Shown here: one piece after another, positions 1-10,616 of the stretch
Numbering within the stretch: the first letter of the stretch is position 1
How the letters are laid out: every line of letters begins with the position of its first letter
Source: Chenopodium formosanum
Taxonomy: Eukaryota; Streptophyta; Magnoliopsida; Caryophyllales; Amaranthaceae
Direction: 5' to 3'
Length of the DNA stretch: 64,000 nucleotides
Assembly: GCA_024500155.1 (NCBI GenBank)
Contig: CM044866.1
Location: 42,771,501-42,835,500, forward strand
Program-made: the position numbers and the translations under genes
Notes under the pieces: model-generated
Told to the model about the DNA's origin: nothing
Database searches by the model: none
Seen by the model: the letters and a program-made list of their open reading frames with translations, nothing else

Positions 1-3000
1 AGATTCTCTAGCCGAGAATATATCATCTTGTTTTTGTCCAAATTTTCCCCTTGAAACCGAGGATGTGAAGTCTAAAAAAAGGAAACAATTACCACTTTAG
101 TCCTTCAAGAACCCTTGTTCAGGGCCAGGTGGAGGGAAAAGATGGAAGGGAAAGGAAGTGTGAAAATCCAAATGGGTCATGAGCTTTTGTCATACCAGAA
201 GACTGTTCTCTGGTAATGTCTCTACAACAGCTTTGCCCCCAAAAAATCCACGACCGAGAGGGCTGTAAGGAACAATACCAATGCCCAGCTCTCTGTTTTA
301 AGAAAATAGCAGGTTATTCTCATTAGTTATATACTTCGTACACAGTATCACATACATACAAGAAATCTCGACACCTTTCAAGCAATTATATGTTATATGT
401 ATGTATACATGTATCAATTCCCAAACAACCCAAGAAAATAGAAACAGAAGCTACAAATTTCAGCAGGTAATAACATGTAATTAAATTAGAGCTAACAGAG
501 ATAGCTGAAGAAAGAGTAACAACGCTGAAAGATTGTAAATCCATTAAGTACTAACAAACAAAGTTTAGTACTCTGAAATCTGTTGATTGTTATTAGCAAC
601 AGATCTGAATCACTTACCTACAGATAGGAACTATCTCTTCTTCGATGTCACGTGTCCAAAGAGACCATTCCATTTGAACAGCAGTTACAGGATGAATTGC
701 ATGTGCTCTTCTTATTGTGTCTGCACTGGCCTCTGATAACCCAATGTATCTAATTTTTCCTTCTTCAACTAGTTTCTTGAGTTCGCCCATCTAGAATCAC
801 ATTCAAATAACATGAATGGCAGTTATTCTGAAAATTATTCCACAAGGTCCACAATACTTTTGGATAAAAATGCTTCAGATATAAATCAGATTGACAACTT
901 CTTCTTACAACTTACAGAGCCATATAAACAAAGGTAAACTGGATAGATTGCTTACCGTTTCCTCTATTGGTACTGAAGTGTCAATACGGTGTTGGTAATA
1001 CAAATCAATATAGTCTACACCAAGACGATTCAAGCTAGCTTCACAGCATGAACGTACATATTCTGGAGTACCCTTCACTTCCATAACTCCAGGTCCAAGT
1101 CGCCCAATGCTTACAATGCCGAACTTCGTGGCTAACTGAACCTTATCTCTTGGCAACTGTTTGAGCGCCTGCACAGTGTACACATTTAGGTGCATTTCAT
1201 ACAAATCAGCAGTCAAGTTAGAACTGCAAGAACACAAAGGCAAACAAGCAACTCAAAACCTTGGATCATTACTCCCTCAATCCTTAAATGATAGGCCATA
1301 GTTTACTGGGTCACATTTTCACTATTTTCAGGAATTTTGAATCTAGTTCCATCATACCAATGTAGTCTTTCTTTGGAATTCTTTGTTAAGGGTGCCATGT
1401 AAAAGTTTAATTATAACAAACTAGATTTAGATAGCGGCCAAGTAATTGGGATGGCCTAAATAAGATATGTGGCACTATTATCTTAAGGTTTGAGAAGCGA
1501 AAGCACAACAACCACTAATTGCACTAATTAACTGCTGTCTTAACTAGGGAATTATACCATTCCGCAGCTCTAGAAATACACTTTTCCTGTGACATAACTA
1601 AAGATGAATGTACTTTACGATGGTGCTAGTTCGTTTGGAAGAAGGATGGAATGATCGTTACACTACATTTTTGTCAGCTACTAATGCAACACATTCCTAT
1701 CAGAGATATCTGAGAAAGAGTGCAGCATGAGAAAATCGACAAGCACGAATTTATGCAGAGCAATGCTTACCTTACCAACAAGGACTTCATTTGTAGAAGC
1801 TCCATATACATCTGCTGTATCAAAGAATGTTATTCCTTTATTAAATGCATCCTTAATTATAGAAATTCCATCAGTTTCAGAAACAGGAGCATTGTAGACT
1901 CCAGATAAGCCCATGCATCCAAACCCCAACTTTGAGACCTACAAAAAACAAAGTAAAAAATTTAAATTGAATAAATAGGTATATTAAGCAAAAGGTAAAT
2001 ATAATTTATTACTTCCTTATCAACCAAAGGCGAATATCTACTCAGTATGTACACTAGATGCATGAGCTTATTGAATTTACATATACGCAGGTATATTAGC
2101 AGGGTTCTGCTGTTTCATCTCTGAGCAAACAAGGACTTCAGGTCTAATCCACTAGTTTACAGAAGCTTAAATGAGTCTTAGTTATACATACTAGTTGATA
2201 CGATTCCCTAGCACAGAAGTTCAAATCAGTCTTTACATAGAGGACAAGTAATAACCTATTAACAAAAATAATCCTAGATGATCTTTGTAATTGAAATTGA
2301 CAGTATAAGTTGTTTTTCTTCTCATCACATTGCAACTTTGCCATGAAATCCTTTGTGTACTTGTTCAGTAGACCAACTGCTTTGGAGTTTAAACAAAAAT
2401 AGTACTTCGTATGTCGTTGGCTCCTAGCCTCCTACCGATTAATACTTCAAACAGTTATGTTCTTGGCATATTGGTAAATGTTAGAGGACCAACTCAACCA
2501 AAAGCTTAAGCGGATGGTTGGGCAGGAATATGTTTTATACTCTATCACTCCCTCTCACATGAAAGGCCATTTGGGCTTGAAATGTGGATACAACATAGAC
2601 CCACCTATACCTGACGCGAATTAATTCCACTTTAAAGGAGGGGTGAATGAGATTCGAACTCGTGACCTTTATGTCACGTTGGCTCCGGTACCATGTTAAA
2701 TACGGGTTTGGGCAGTACCCGTCACGGGAGAGTGCAAGTCCACCACTTTACAAGACCAAAGAGGTTCTACTTCAAAACCATATGACAATGAGGGGAGTAG
2801 CCCCTTAGCCTTATATTGTTAACATGGTATCACAGCCAGGCCCATGATCTCACGGTTGGGGCCTTAATGGCTAAAAGTATACTGGGCCAAAAATTATGGA
2901 CAGCTCACATGTGAGGGGGAGTGTTGAGCCCAGAAAGAACCCACGTGTGAGCATTCTCTTGTCCCACACTAAAACACTAAAGGGGGAGTGTAGTGGTAAT

Positions 3001-3547
3001 GGAATCCCACATTCAAAAAATTCAAGAGTTACCACCACAATATGAGGTTAAGGGGCTACTCCCCTCATTGTCATATGGTTTTGAGGTGGAACCTCCTTGG
3101 TCTTGTAAAGTGGTGGACTTGCACTCTTCCATGACGGGTACGGCCCAAACCCGTATTTAACATGGTATCGGAGGTCACGGTTCAAATCTCATCCACCCAC
3201 AGTTCATTTTATTAAGAATTGTACTCGTATTATTAAATAAATAAATAAAGCAACATAATTCAGATTTGCACTTCAATAACGGCTCTTGGACTCTAAAATT
3301 TCTATAACCAATTCATTTGATCACTCACTTTATCACTAATTAAATATTATTAAATTCATTTTAACCCCAAATCGTTTAATAAATTGCAACAAGGAATCAT
3401 GATCATGTAAATCATATAATTAAATATTATTAAATTCAAAAAAGCAATTAGTAGAAATTGAAAAGAGAGAAAATGGATTTTCATTACCTCCAACCCTTGG
3501 GTACCCAGTTTCACTCTTTGCACTTCTACTTCCTGTTTTGCTGCCAT
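1..3547 (-). CDS. Aldo-keto reductase (auxin-induced PCNT115 / perakine reductase-like), 3' end outside window
   Basis: NADPH-dependent aldo-keto reductase, probably cytosolic, acting on carbonyl substrates; the exact substrate cannot be read from sequence. Six exons join in frame on the minus strand: 3488-3547, 1771-1938, 956-1168, 618-790, 196-292 and <1-71, all with GT-AG borders. Exon 1 encodes MAAKQEVEVQRVKLGTQGLE. The catalytic tetrad is visible: Asp and Tyr in FFDTADVYG, Lys in LATKFGI, His in YYQHRID. Later blocks EWSLWTRDIEEE and VPYSPLGRGFFGG are typical of the plant AKR group. Intron 1 (1939-3487) carries retroelement debris and intron 2 (1169-1770) a Stowaway-like MITE. No frameshift was seen in the part present, so it may be functional. 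The last exon(s) lie to the left of position 1. A second, damaged copy lies at 10617-13753. Confidence 0.9.
1272..1497. mobile_element. Stowaway-like MITE in aldo-keto reductase intron 2
   Basis: Starts after TA with ACTCCCTCAATCC and contains AATGATAGGCC; the other end has the diverged complement. The same element sits at the matching intron position of the second copy (12015-12233), so it was inserted before the gene duplicated. Confidence 0.5.
2641..3210. mobile_element. TRIM / LTR-retrotransposon debris in inverted arrangement
   Basis: Two arms of about 170 bp (about 2641-2822 and 3037-3205) are inverted copies of each other, sharing TAAATACGGGTTTGGGC and ACCACTTTACAAGACCAA. Several ends read AACA followed by TGGTATC(A/G)(C/G)AG, which resembles a primer-binding site for initiator tRNA-Met. 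Purine-rich runs (GAGGGGGAGTG, AAGGGGGAGTG) precede TGTTGAG and TGTAGTGG, as polypurine tracts precede LTR starts. No coding capacity is visible. It is most likely nested TRIM-type LTRs in intron 1 of the reductase gene. Confidence 0.45.
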
Positions 3548-3683
3548 TTTCCCTCTTTCTCTCTCCTCTTTCTCTTAGAAATTGATGATCTTGAATATTC
3601 TTTCCTGGACATTGATCAGTTGAGGGGATATTTCATATTTATTGTCAATGCAAAATACCCATTTTGCCCCAACTTACACAATT

Positions 3684-3952
3684 CTCCCTTCATTTTTAAA
3701 TACTTGCTTCATTTTTTCATGCAAGGAGTTTTATGAGATATTTAAGAAAATATTGTGAAAAACAAAAGTAGTTGAGAGAATTAGGGAGTGAATATGAAAT
3801 TAATAAAACACTCCGTATAATTTATGTTGGGTCCACTAGGTGAGAAAAATGAATTAAATATTGTAAAAGATTTTCAAATAAGGAAATGAAACAAGTATTT
3901 AAAAACGACCGAAAAAAGAAAATGGAGCAAGTATTTAAAAACGGACGGAGTA
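3684..3952. mobile_element. Stowaway-like MITE upstream of aldo-keto reductase
   Basis: Terminal inverted repeats CTCCCTTCATTTTTAAATAC on the left and GTATTTAAAAACGGACGGAG on the right, next to TA. It begins about 140 bp upstream of the minus-strand start codon at 3547, in the presumed promoter. The remainder of 3548-4463 shows only AT-rich sequence and homopolymer runs. Confidence 0.5.
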
Positions 3953-4463
3953 TAATTTAAGAGTTGTTTTTGAACTTTTCACCAAATTCCTCCAAATCTC
4001 CAATCCTGCAATTTTGTGCACTTCTTTTTTCCTTTTTTATTTTTGCCAATAACCTCGCAATAACTTCCTTCCTCCAAAAAAAAAAAAAAAAATAAAATAA
4101 ATAAAAAAAAATATTTCTATAACTTTCACTTTACTATTTTTTCCTTTCTACCTATATACATCTCGTGCGTCAGTTTTAGTTTATGTGAACAAGTTGGTCA
4201 AATATTGAGGATTCTCTAGACGTGAAATCAAATCTCGTATTCCCTCCGTCTTTTATTTATATTTCTGTTTTTTATTTTGAGTGTTTTAAAATTACATTCA
4301 TACTTTTCTTTTTTAGTAAATAAATTTTTGCCAAATATCCCTAAATAGTTATGATGTGGCATTACTTTTATTATTTTTCTGTTTTGCAATTAATGGTACA
4401 GAAATCAGAATTTTGGCCCTCACCCTTTTAAACATTTTGAATCCACGTGCAACACTATACTGA

Positions 4464-6012
4464 TTGATGATCGTTTGTGATGATGATTATCATGATATTA
4501 AAATCATTTCTGATGATTCTGACCTAAATTCAATTGAAGAAAAGCTTCGTTTGATTTCAATTGAAGAAGATGTTGTAGCTGAATCGTCGGCAACTGGTGA
4601 TTCTCATGTTAATGAAGAATTGCTCAAGTCTGATGAAGAATTTGCTCGATTGCTTCAGGTAATTGCCTTTTGTTTTACTTTGATTTCGCCTTTCTTTTCG
4701 AAATGATTGAATTAAAATTCTAGCATTGATCTACTGAGCTGTCGAATTTGAGGAAAATTGTTCTAGTTATTTCTAATTGCAAACATTATCAAGAAAATTA
4801 TGATGATTGACTGTATTAAAACATATGTTTTCGCCTCGTAAAATCCAAGATTTCTCTATATTATTAATGATGGTGTACCGTGGTTTTCTGTTGAAAATTT
4901 CATATTACTGATAATGTTGCAATTTTTAAGGCTGAGGAGGAAGCACTGCTTTTTCAACAGTATGTTGCTCCTGAAGACAATGGACAAATAGAAGAACAAC
5001 TCCGGGGTTATATTGATAAAGTTTTTATGGTGATTACGAATTGTCATTTTAATTTTTTTATTCAGTCTAGATTCTTTGGTTAATCAAGAGTGTTACTTGC
5101 TATTGCTAACCCTCTTTTTTTTTTTGTAACATTGTAGTATGAGGACCCAACTCGCCAGGAAGCTGCTCGTAAGACAGTACCCGTTGACGAGTTGGAGGAG
5201 AAAGCATTGGTGGCCATAGCGAAAAAGGTTGGGTTACTAATCATTTACATTCAATGTTATGTTGCTAGATTCTTGATGATGAATTTGATGTTTACATTGT
5301 GTTCAGTCATCACTTCATATGTGGGCAAATCAATTTTTGCTTGTAAAAAGTTTAACTCTTGATTCGGTAGTTTAATTACTTATTATACTAATTCCTATGT
5401 AAATATCTTGTTAACGTCATTTAGTTTTCACCAGCAAGCACTTTTTTTTTTTTTCCTTATCAAAATTCTCTTATCTATGCTGTACGGTTGTACCTCTAGG
5501 TCTAGTATAAGAGTAGCTATTTTTCATGTAAGGGCAGGGGCTGAATATCTATTTGTAAAGTCATAAATTAAGCATGGCTATATTTCATCCTTGAGTGTCA
5601 CATATCTGCATTTTATACATGTCTAATAGGTTTATACTCTAAATCTCCTTACTTTACATTGAATAACACTATACCAGCAAGGATGATTGCATCACATGAG
5701 ATGGAAGTGGCTGGATTTCTAGCTATCGCTGTCCATAGGATTACAAAACAGGATTAGAAGTCATCTTGTCCATTAATCATTGTTTTGCTTTCCTTGCTAT
5801 GACTTTTTATGCACCTCTAGTTGTGTATTGTGGGCTAAAGTACTTTAGATGCTTTAACTGTATACTTTTGAGCTATAAACTTTCTGTGAACATATTCAAA
5901 AATTTTAAGGTTATCTCTTTGCTTTCTAGGAGGGGAACTTTGAACCAACAAAAGATGAACGGGATCATGCTTTCTTGCTGGAGTTGTTGATTTGGTTCAA
6001 ACAATCATTCAG
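4464..6012 (+). pseudogene. PNG1: Truncated peptide:N-glycanase (PNG1) fragment
   Basis: Four exons join in one open frame: 4464-4658, 4931-5029, 5138-5227 and 5930-6012, each with GT-AG borders. They match the N-terminal part of plant cytosolic peptide:N-glycanase, the enzyme that strips N-glycans from misfolded glycoproteins: LKSDEEFARLLQ, AEEEALLFQQYVAPEDNGQ, YEDPTRQEAARKTVPVDELE and FEPTKDERDHAFLLELLIWF. The frame ends in KQSF plus a normal donor site. The next expected exon (cysteine-rich WVNEPPC region), the transglutaminase-fold catalytic core and the C-terminal domain were not found downstream. About 50 N-terminal residues usual in the family are also not seen. No internal stop is present, so truncation looks recent or the piece could be transcribed. 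A functional enzyme from this locus is not plausible. Confidence 0.8.
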
Positions 6013-6339
6013 GTATTCTAGCTATATATTTTATTTCATATTCTCTTCATTAGACCATTCTAGCTGAGAGACTTTCTTAAAATCTTAGTTATTTTGATTT
6101 GGTTTGATGCTTATTTGACATGTTACATGAGTGAAGTCCTCACACTCAAAGGCTCTCCTATTGTTGAGTTTCTTCTACTTAGGGATAAAGTTAATGTTTA
6201 ACATCTAGGGGAGCTAACCAGAATTACAAAGGAAATAGGTATTACTATTGGGAACCTATTTATGGTAAGCCTGAGGTCTATCCCTTATCGGAAAAAAAAA
6301 AAAAAAAAAAGTATTCTGGTTTGAGAATACTCATGGTAT

Positions 6340-6540
6340 TGTTAAGGCTCTTGTTCTAAATTTGAAATTATATAATCTTTCAAGGTTACGTAATGTAACA
6401 ATGTTAGTTCTGTTCCCCTTAAGCTTTAATGTTTAGACTCTTGTTTTAAATTCAAACTTTCAAACTAATTATATAACCTTTCAAGGTTACGTAATGTAAC
6501 AATGTTAGCTGTTTTCCACTTAAGCTTTGGCTTAAGCTTT
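6340..6540. repeat. Direct duplication, about 120 bp spacing
   Basis: TCAAGGTTACGTAATGTAAC occurs twice (about 6381 and 6482) with shared flanks AATGTTAG and CCACTTAAGCTTT or CCCTTAAGCTTT. A local tandem duplication with no coding content. Confidence 0.7.
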
Positions 6541-8094
6541 GTTTTCTGCATCTTATTCTTGCTAAAATCAGACCAACCAGGCCATGAGACCAAAAAAAAA
6601 AAATTCAAACATTACTGTTATAGTAGGTTTAAAACAAACCTTCACTTAGGTTACCTTTGATCATACAAAATCTTGGTGGTTAATTTTTGAACATTACTGA
6701 AATTCAAGGCTACTATGAATTAATTCGCTTTATTGTTGTAACTTACTATTGTAAATATTAAATCAATTATCTTTTGTCAAACTGTGATGCTTGGACTTGG
6801 CTATCACATCACTCCTGCAATCTTGCTAGTATACTAGGTCTTAATGATATGATAGACCGTATACTCTGTTGTCTCCACCCGAAATGGGATAAGGGTCAAA
6901 CTCCTATTTTGGACTAAATTCAAAATTCCAATTAACATTATCAATATCTTCCAGATATAAGATTTAAATTGAAATCCCTAGATTTATAAATGGAGCCATT
7001 GGTTTTTCCAAAGTTTGTATATTCTAATTGGTATCAAAATCTTAAAGCATATAAGGGATCTCTAAAGCATAAAGAATAATTTCTCTTTGACTATCAACTT
7101 ATAATATCACTAAATGGAAAGGAGAATGATCTCTCTGAAACAAAGGGAATACTAACATTACTAAGTTATTACTCCCATTGTCCTCTTTCATTTGCCCTAA
7201 TTTCCTTTATAAATTTTCTCTTTGAGTTTGCCCAATACGATAAATGAATTAGAGAGACTACAACTTTTCTCTTAAATACACTATATTTGATCCTACTTAT
7301 TTTGTTTCTTATCAATTTCACCCAACCAAAAATTAAAATGTAACAAAAGCTCAATAAGTAAACAAAGGGGACGAAAGGAATTATGACTATAACTAGTGAT
7401 TAACAATCGATTACTTGGGTATCTGGGCATTTTTTTTTCCTCTCTTGACATTAGTTAGATATATGCTAAACATGATTCTTAGTATGTGGGGATTATTCTT
7501 TCCCACAAGGCATGGAAATTAATATGATGAATGGTTAAATTCATGAAGACAACTCCTTTGCGATTGGTCCTTTTTTTTAAAGAGGATTGATGACATGTGC
7601 TTCATTTAATATCATTCTATCTTTGTTTTATTCAAAGGCAACAATAAATGTTTTGTAATTCCCACATTACTTTACAATCATGGGTTTTAAGGTTACTCAA
7701 AGTTCCTTAATTCCCGTGTAATTTTAGAAATACGAATGTAAATAAGGGACGGAGGGAGTATATACAACAAGTAATGTCTTTTGTAAATTTCGTTACACCC
7801 AATAAAATATATGTTTTAGCTTTTTTGTTTTATTTACAAAACTATGCACCACGGGTAATACTAAGTTATTTTTTTACTTAATTCAAAATCTTTCATAACT
7901 AAAATTTAATGAAAGCAATTGACACATAAGTATATGTTGCATTTTTGAATTCATACTAACATCAATTTTATAATAAATTATTATGTATAAAAATTTTATT
8001 TTTAAAATTATATTTATGGATTTTTGTTTTCCAATTTTAGATTTTTATTAATATAAAAAAAAGTAAATTTATTGTTATTAATAGGGTTTTTTTT
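6541..8094. other. AT-rich spacer, no gene seen
   Basis: No exon-like segment was found, including the missing PNG1 exons. A MITE-end-like GGGACGGAGGGAGTA occurs near 7746 and a possible partner TTACTCCCATTGTCC near 7168, suggesting a decayed Stowaway-like element. Confidence 0.4.
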
Positions 8095-8697
8095 AGTGAT
8101 TTCCATGGATATGGTTCAAAGAATTCAAAATTCCTCGATTACACTACTTTTTATCAAAATTCCCTACATACCGTCCACGTCATCTAATCTCTTAAAATGT
8201 TTTTTTTTTCCCCCCAGTTAAGAGTAAAACCGCTAATTGAATTAGCAGTTTTACCTTGCATAAAACCGCTAATTCAATTAGCGGTTCTATGTTATATTAA
8301 AACCACACTTGTTTGTAAGGTGATTTTTTTACTCAGGGCTTGTTTGGCATTGTTTTTTGTTTTCAGTTTTCAGTTTTATTTAAAACAAAAAACCAAAAAC
8401 AAGAAACAAGAAAAAGGTGTTTCCACTATTTTGTTGTCATTTTTCAAAATTATCATGATTTTAATAAGTTTGACTAATATTTTATTCATTATAACACATA
8501 TTATATGATTTTAAAAAATAAAAAAAAAAATCAAAAAACCCTAGTGATACCAAACAAACCCTCAATTAGCGTTTTTGTTCTAAAAAATAAATAAATAAAG
8601 TAGGATAGATGACGTGGACGGTATGTAAGGAAATTTTATAAAAAGTAGTGTAATTGTGGAATTTTGATTTCTTTGAACAATATTCATGGAAATCACT
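8095..8697. mobile_element. MITE with about 90-bp terminal inverted repeats
   Basis: Left end AGTGATTTCCATGGATAT and right end ATATTCATGGAAATCACT (with small mismatches) are complements. The arms run to ACCGTCCACGTCATC and GATGACGTGGACGGT, so the arms are about 90 bp long. Just inside is a palindromic cluster ACCGCTAATTCAATTAGCGGT. No transposase. Long arms suggest a Mutator-like origin, but no clear target-site duplication was found. A second MITE is nested inside. Confidence 0.65.
8336..8561. mobile_element. MITE nested inside another MITE
   Basis: Terminal repeats GGGCTTGTTTGGCAT and ATACCAAACAAACCC flanked by a 3-bp duplication TCA (8333-8335 and 8562-8564). Three-base duplication and the GGG start fit PIF/Harbinger-like (Tourist) elements. 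It splits the ACCGCTAATT palindrome region of the outer element, so it inserted later. Confidence 0.65.
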
Positions 8698-9279
8698 CGT
8701 ATTTTATTTATTTATTTTTTTTGATGGGGTATTGTTTTTTTTGTTATTAGTAGTTAATGATATATTATGTTCTTAACTTATATGTTAAATCAAAAGATAT
8801 TATTAGAATCATCCATGACAATAATAATTTAAGATATATAATCATTAGTATCAATTCTAATAAAAAGTCCTTGGCTTCCAAGTTTGACCCTTGGAACTTC
8901 AAGTTCCCGCTCTTCTCTTGCCATTACAACCTTGCACTTCTCTTCTTCCTTTCCTCGACTATTAGTAATACAATGGATCAGGATAAAACTATAGGTTATA
9001 GAATATGATACTTCATCTTATAGGCTGGGATTATGATATAGGATTGGAATTGTCACCCAGAAAGTGCAATATTTCTGTAATTTATTTAACAATGGCCTGT
9101 TATAATCTGCAGCACGGAAATTTTTTTTTGTTTTTTTTTTTTTCTAATTGCAGTTCACTGAAGATATATAAGCAACTACTGAACTAAGCAACACTTCAAT
9201 CTGTGCCTCTGTTTTTGCACACAATTTTATTGAAAGTTTAGCAAAGTTTGCAAGACATTTCTTGCACATGAACACAAAA

Positions 9280-9316
<37 letters not shown>

Positions 9317-10324
9317 AAATAAAATAAAATAAATAAATAAATGCAGAAATTTTACTTAAATTCTTCAATACTCTCACGGATAATAGCATAAAAGAGCCAA
9401 GCTGCTTAAAATGCAGAACATATTTTCCAAATTCTGACATGAATTATTTAAGCAGAACATATTTTCCAAATTGTTAATTTTGGTTGTCCCTGCAGAGCAT
9501 TTTAATTTCCACATTTCAGTGCTAAATCAGTAACAGACCTTGTTGAAACAACAAGAGCCTTTCAAGTGCAATTTTTGAGAAGAAACTAGTCATTGTTCAT
9601 TTAAGAGGCAAACAAATCATTTTGAAGTGAGAAACACAATCTTTGTAAGAGCAAGACCTTGTTTTCGTTAGCTTATAACTTTATCGATAAAATGTTAGTT
9701 TTGATCAGTAAAATTCCATCAGCAAATCTTGTAGATCAGAGAGAAGCTCCTCCTACAGTGTCCGTGGTGCACAAGGGAAACTAATAACGTGCACCTCCGG
9801 CTCCAATAGAAAATAAGAAGAATAATGGTACATGCAGGTAATTGCATCAGCCATTGCCTGGCTATCAGCAGTACCGCCTCATCCAAGTGCAGGGGTGATA
9901 TCACCTGAAGCTCAGCAAGCGCAAATACGTTTCATGGAGAGTTAGCACCAGGTCTTTTTCCAGGCAATGGAATAGTGTCTTCATTTCACAAGGTCTACAG
10001 TTGTTAATGATGGCAATTCTGTCAAGGACCGGTAACGATCAATGTAATTATGCTAAGTTTAACAGTTAATTAAGGGGAAAGCTAGGCTGATTAATATTAA
10101 TTAAGGAAGATTACAAGGATAGGAATAGCTTTAGGCTATTAATCTCACAGTAACTTGAGGTTACTAATCTCATCACAAGAGTGTCACTCAACAATTTCTG
10201 GATACTTTACTTAACATATTACTACTCTACTTATACTAAGTTGCTAAGACAAGGGATACACTCTACATGTGATCCTTAACACTAAAATGGCAAAACCAGA
10301 CTTGGACAAATAATAAGCTTGCTG
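8698..10324. other. Spacer without recognised gene
   Basis: Contains a TA microsatellite at 9278-9314 and a TAAAA/TAAA run after it. The segment 9700-9960 has more balanced base composition and short open stretches, but no frame longer than about 60 codons and no family I recognise. Missing 3' exons of the second aldo-keto reductase were not found here. Confidence 0.4.
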
Positions 10325-10520
10325 CTAGCTTCCCCTAATTACTTCTTTATAATCTTTGTCATCTTGTTCTTTGTTGGTGTTGACTCCCTGAGACCTTGCT
10401 GACTTTTCCTCTTCGAATCCTGCACCATGACTTCTGACTTTTGGCTTGACAATTTTGGGTCTTCGGGTATACACTTGGATGGGTCGGGTTGTGGGCCGAT
10501 CCATAACAAATTCACTAACA
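10325..10520 (-). mobile_element. Possible Ty1-copia polyprotein fragment
   Basis: The minus-strand frame contains RPTTRPIQVYTRRPKIV followed by a charged stretch. A PxQVYxRR motif is typical of the linker between integrase and reverse transcriptase in copia elements. The piece is short, ends in a stop, and sits where the last aldo-keto reductase exon should be, so an insertion may have removed that exon. Flanks are not defined. Confidence 0.35.
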
Positions 10521-10616
10521 AGGGAAGAAAACATATTTATCACACCAATCCACAGGCTTGATAGGTGAATAATTTTCACATAGCATCTGAAGATTAGAGT
10601 GAATAAAGTCACTCAC

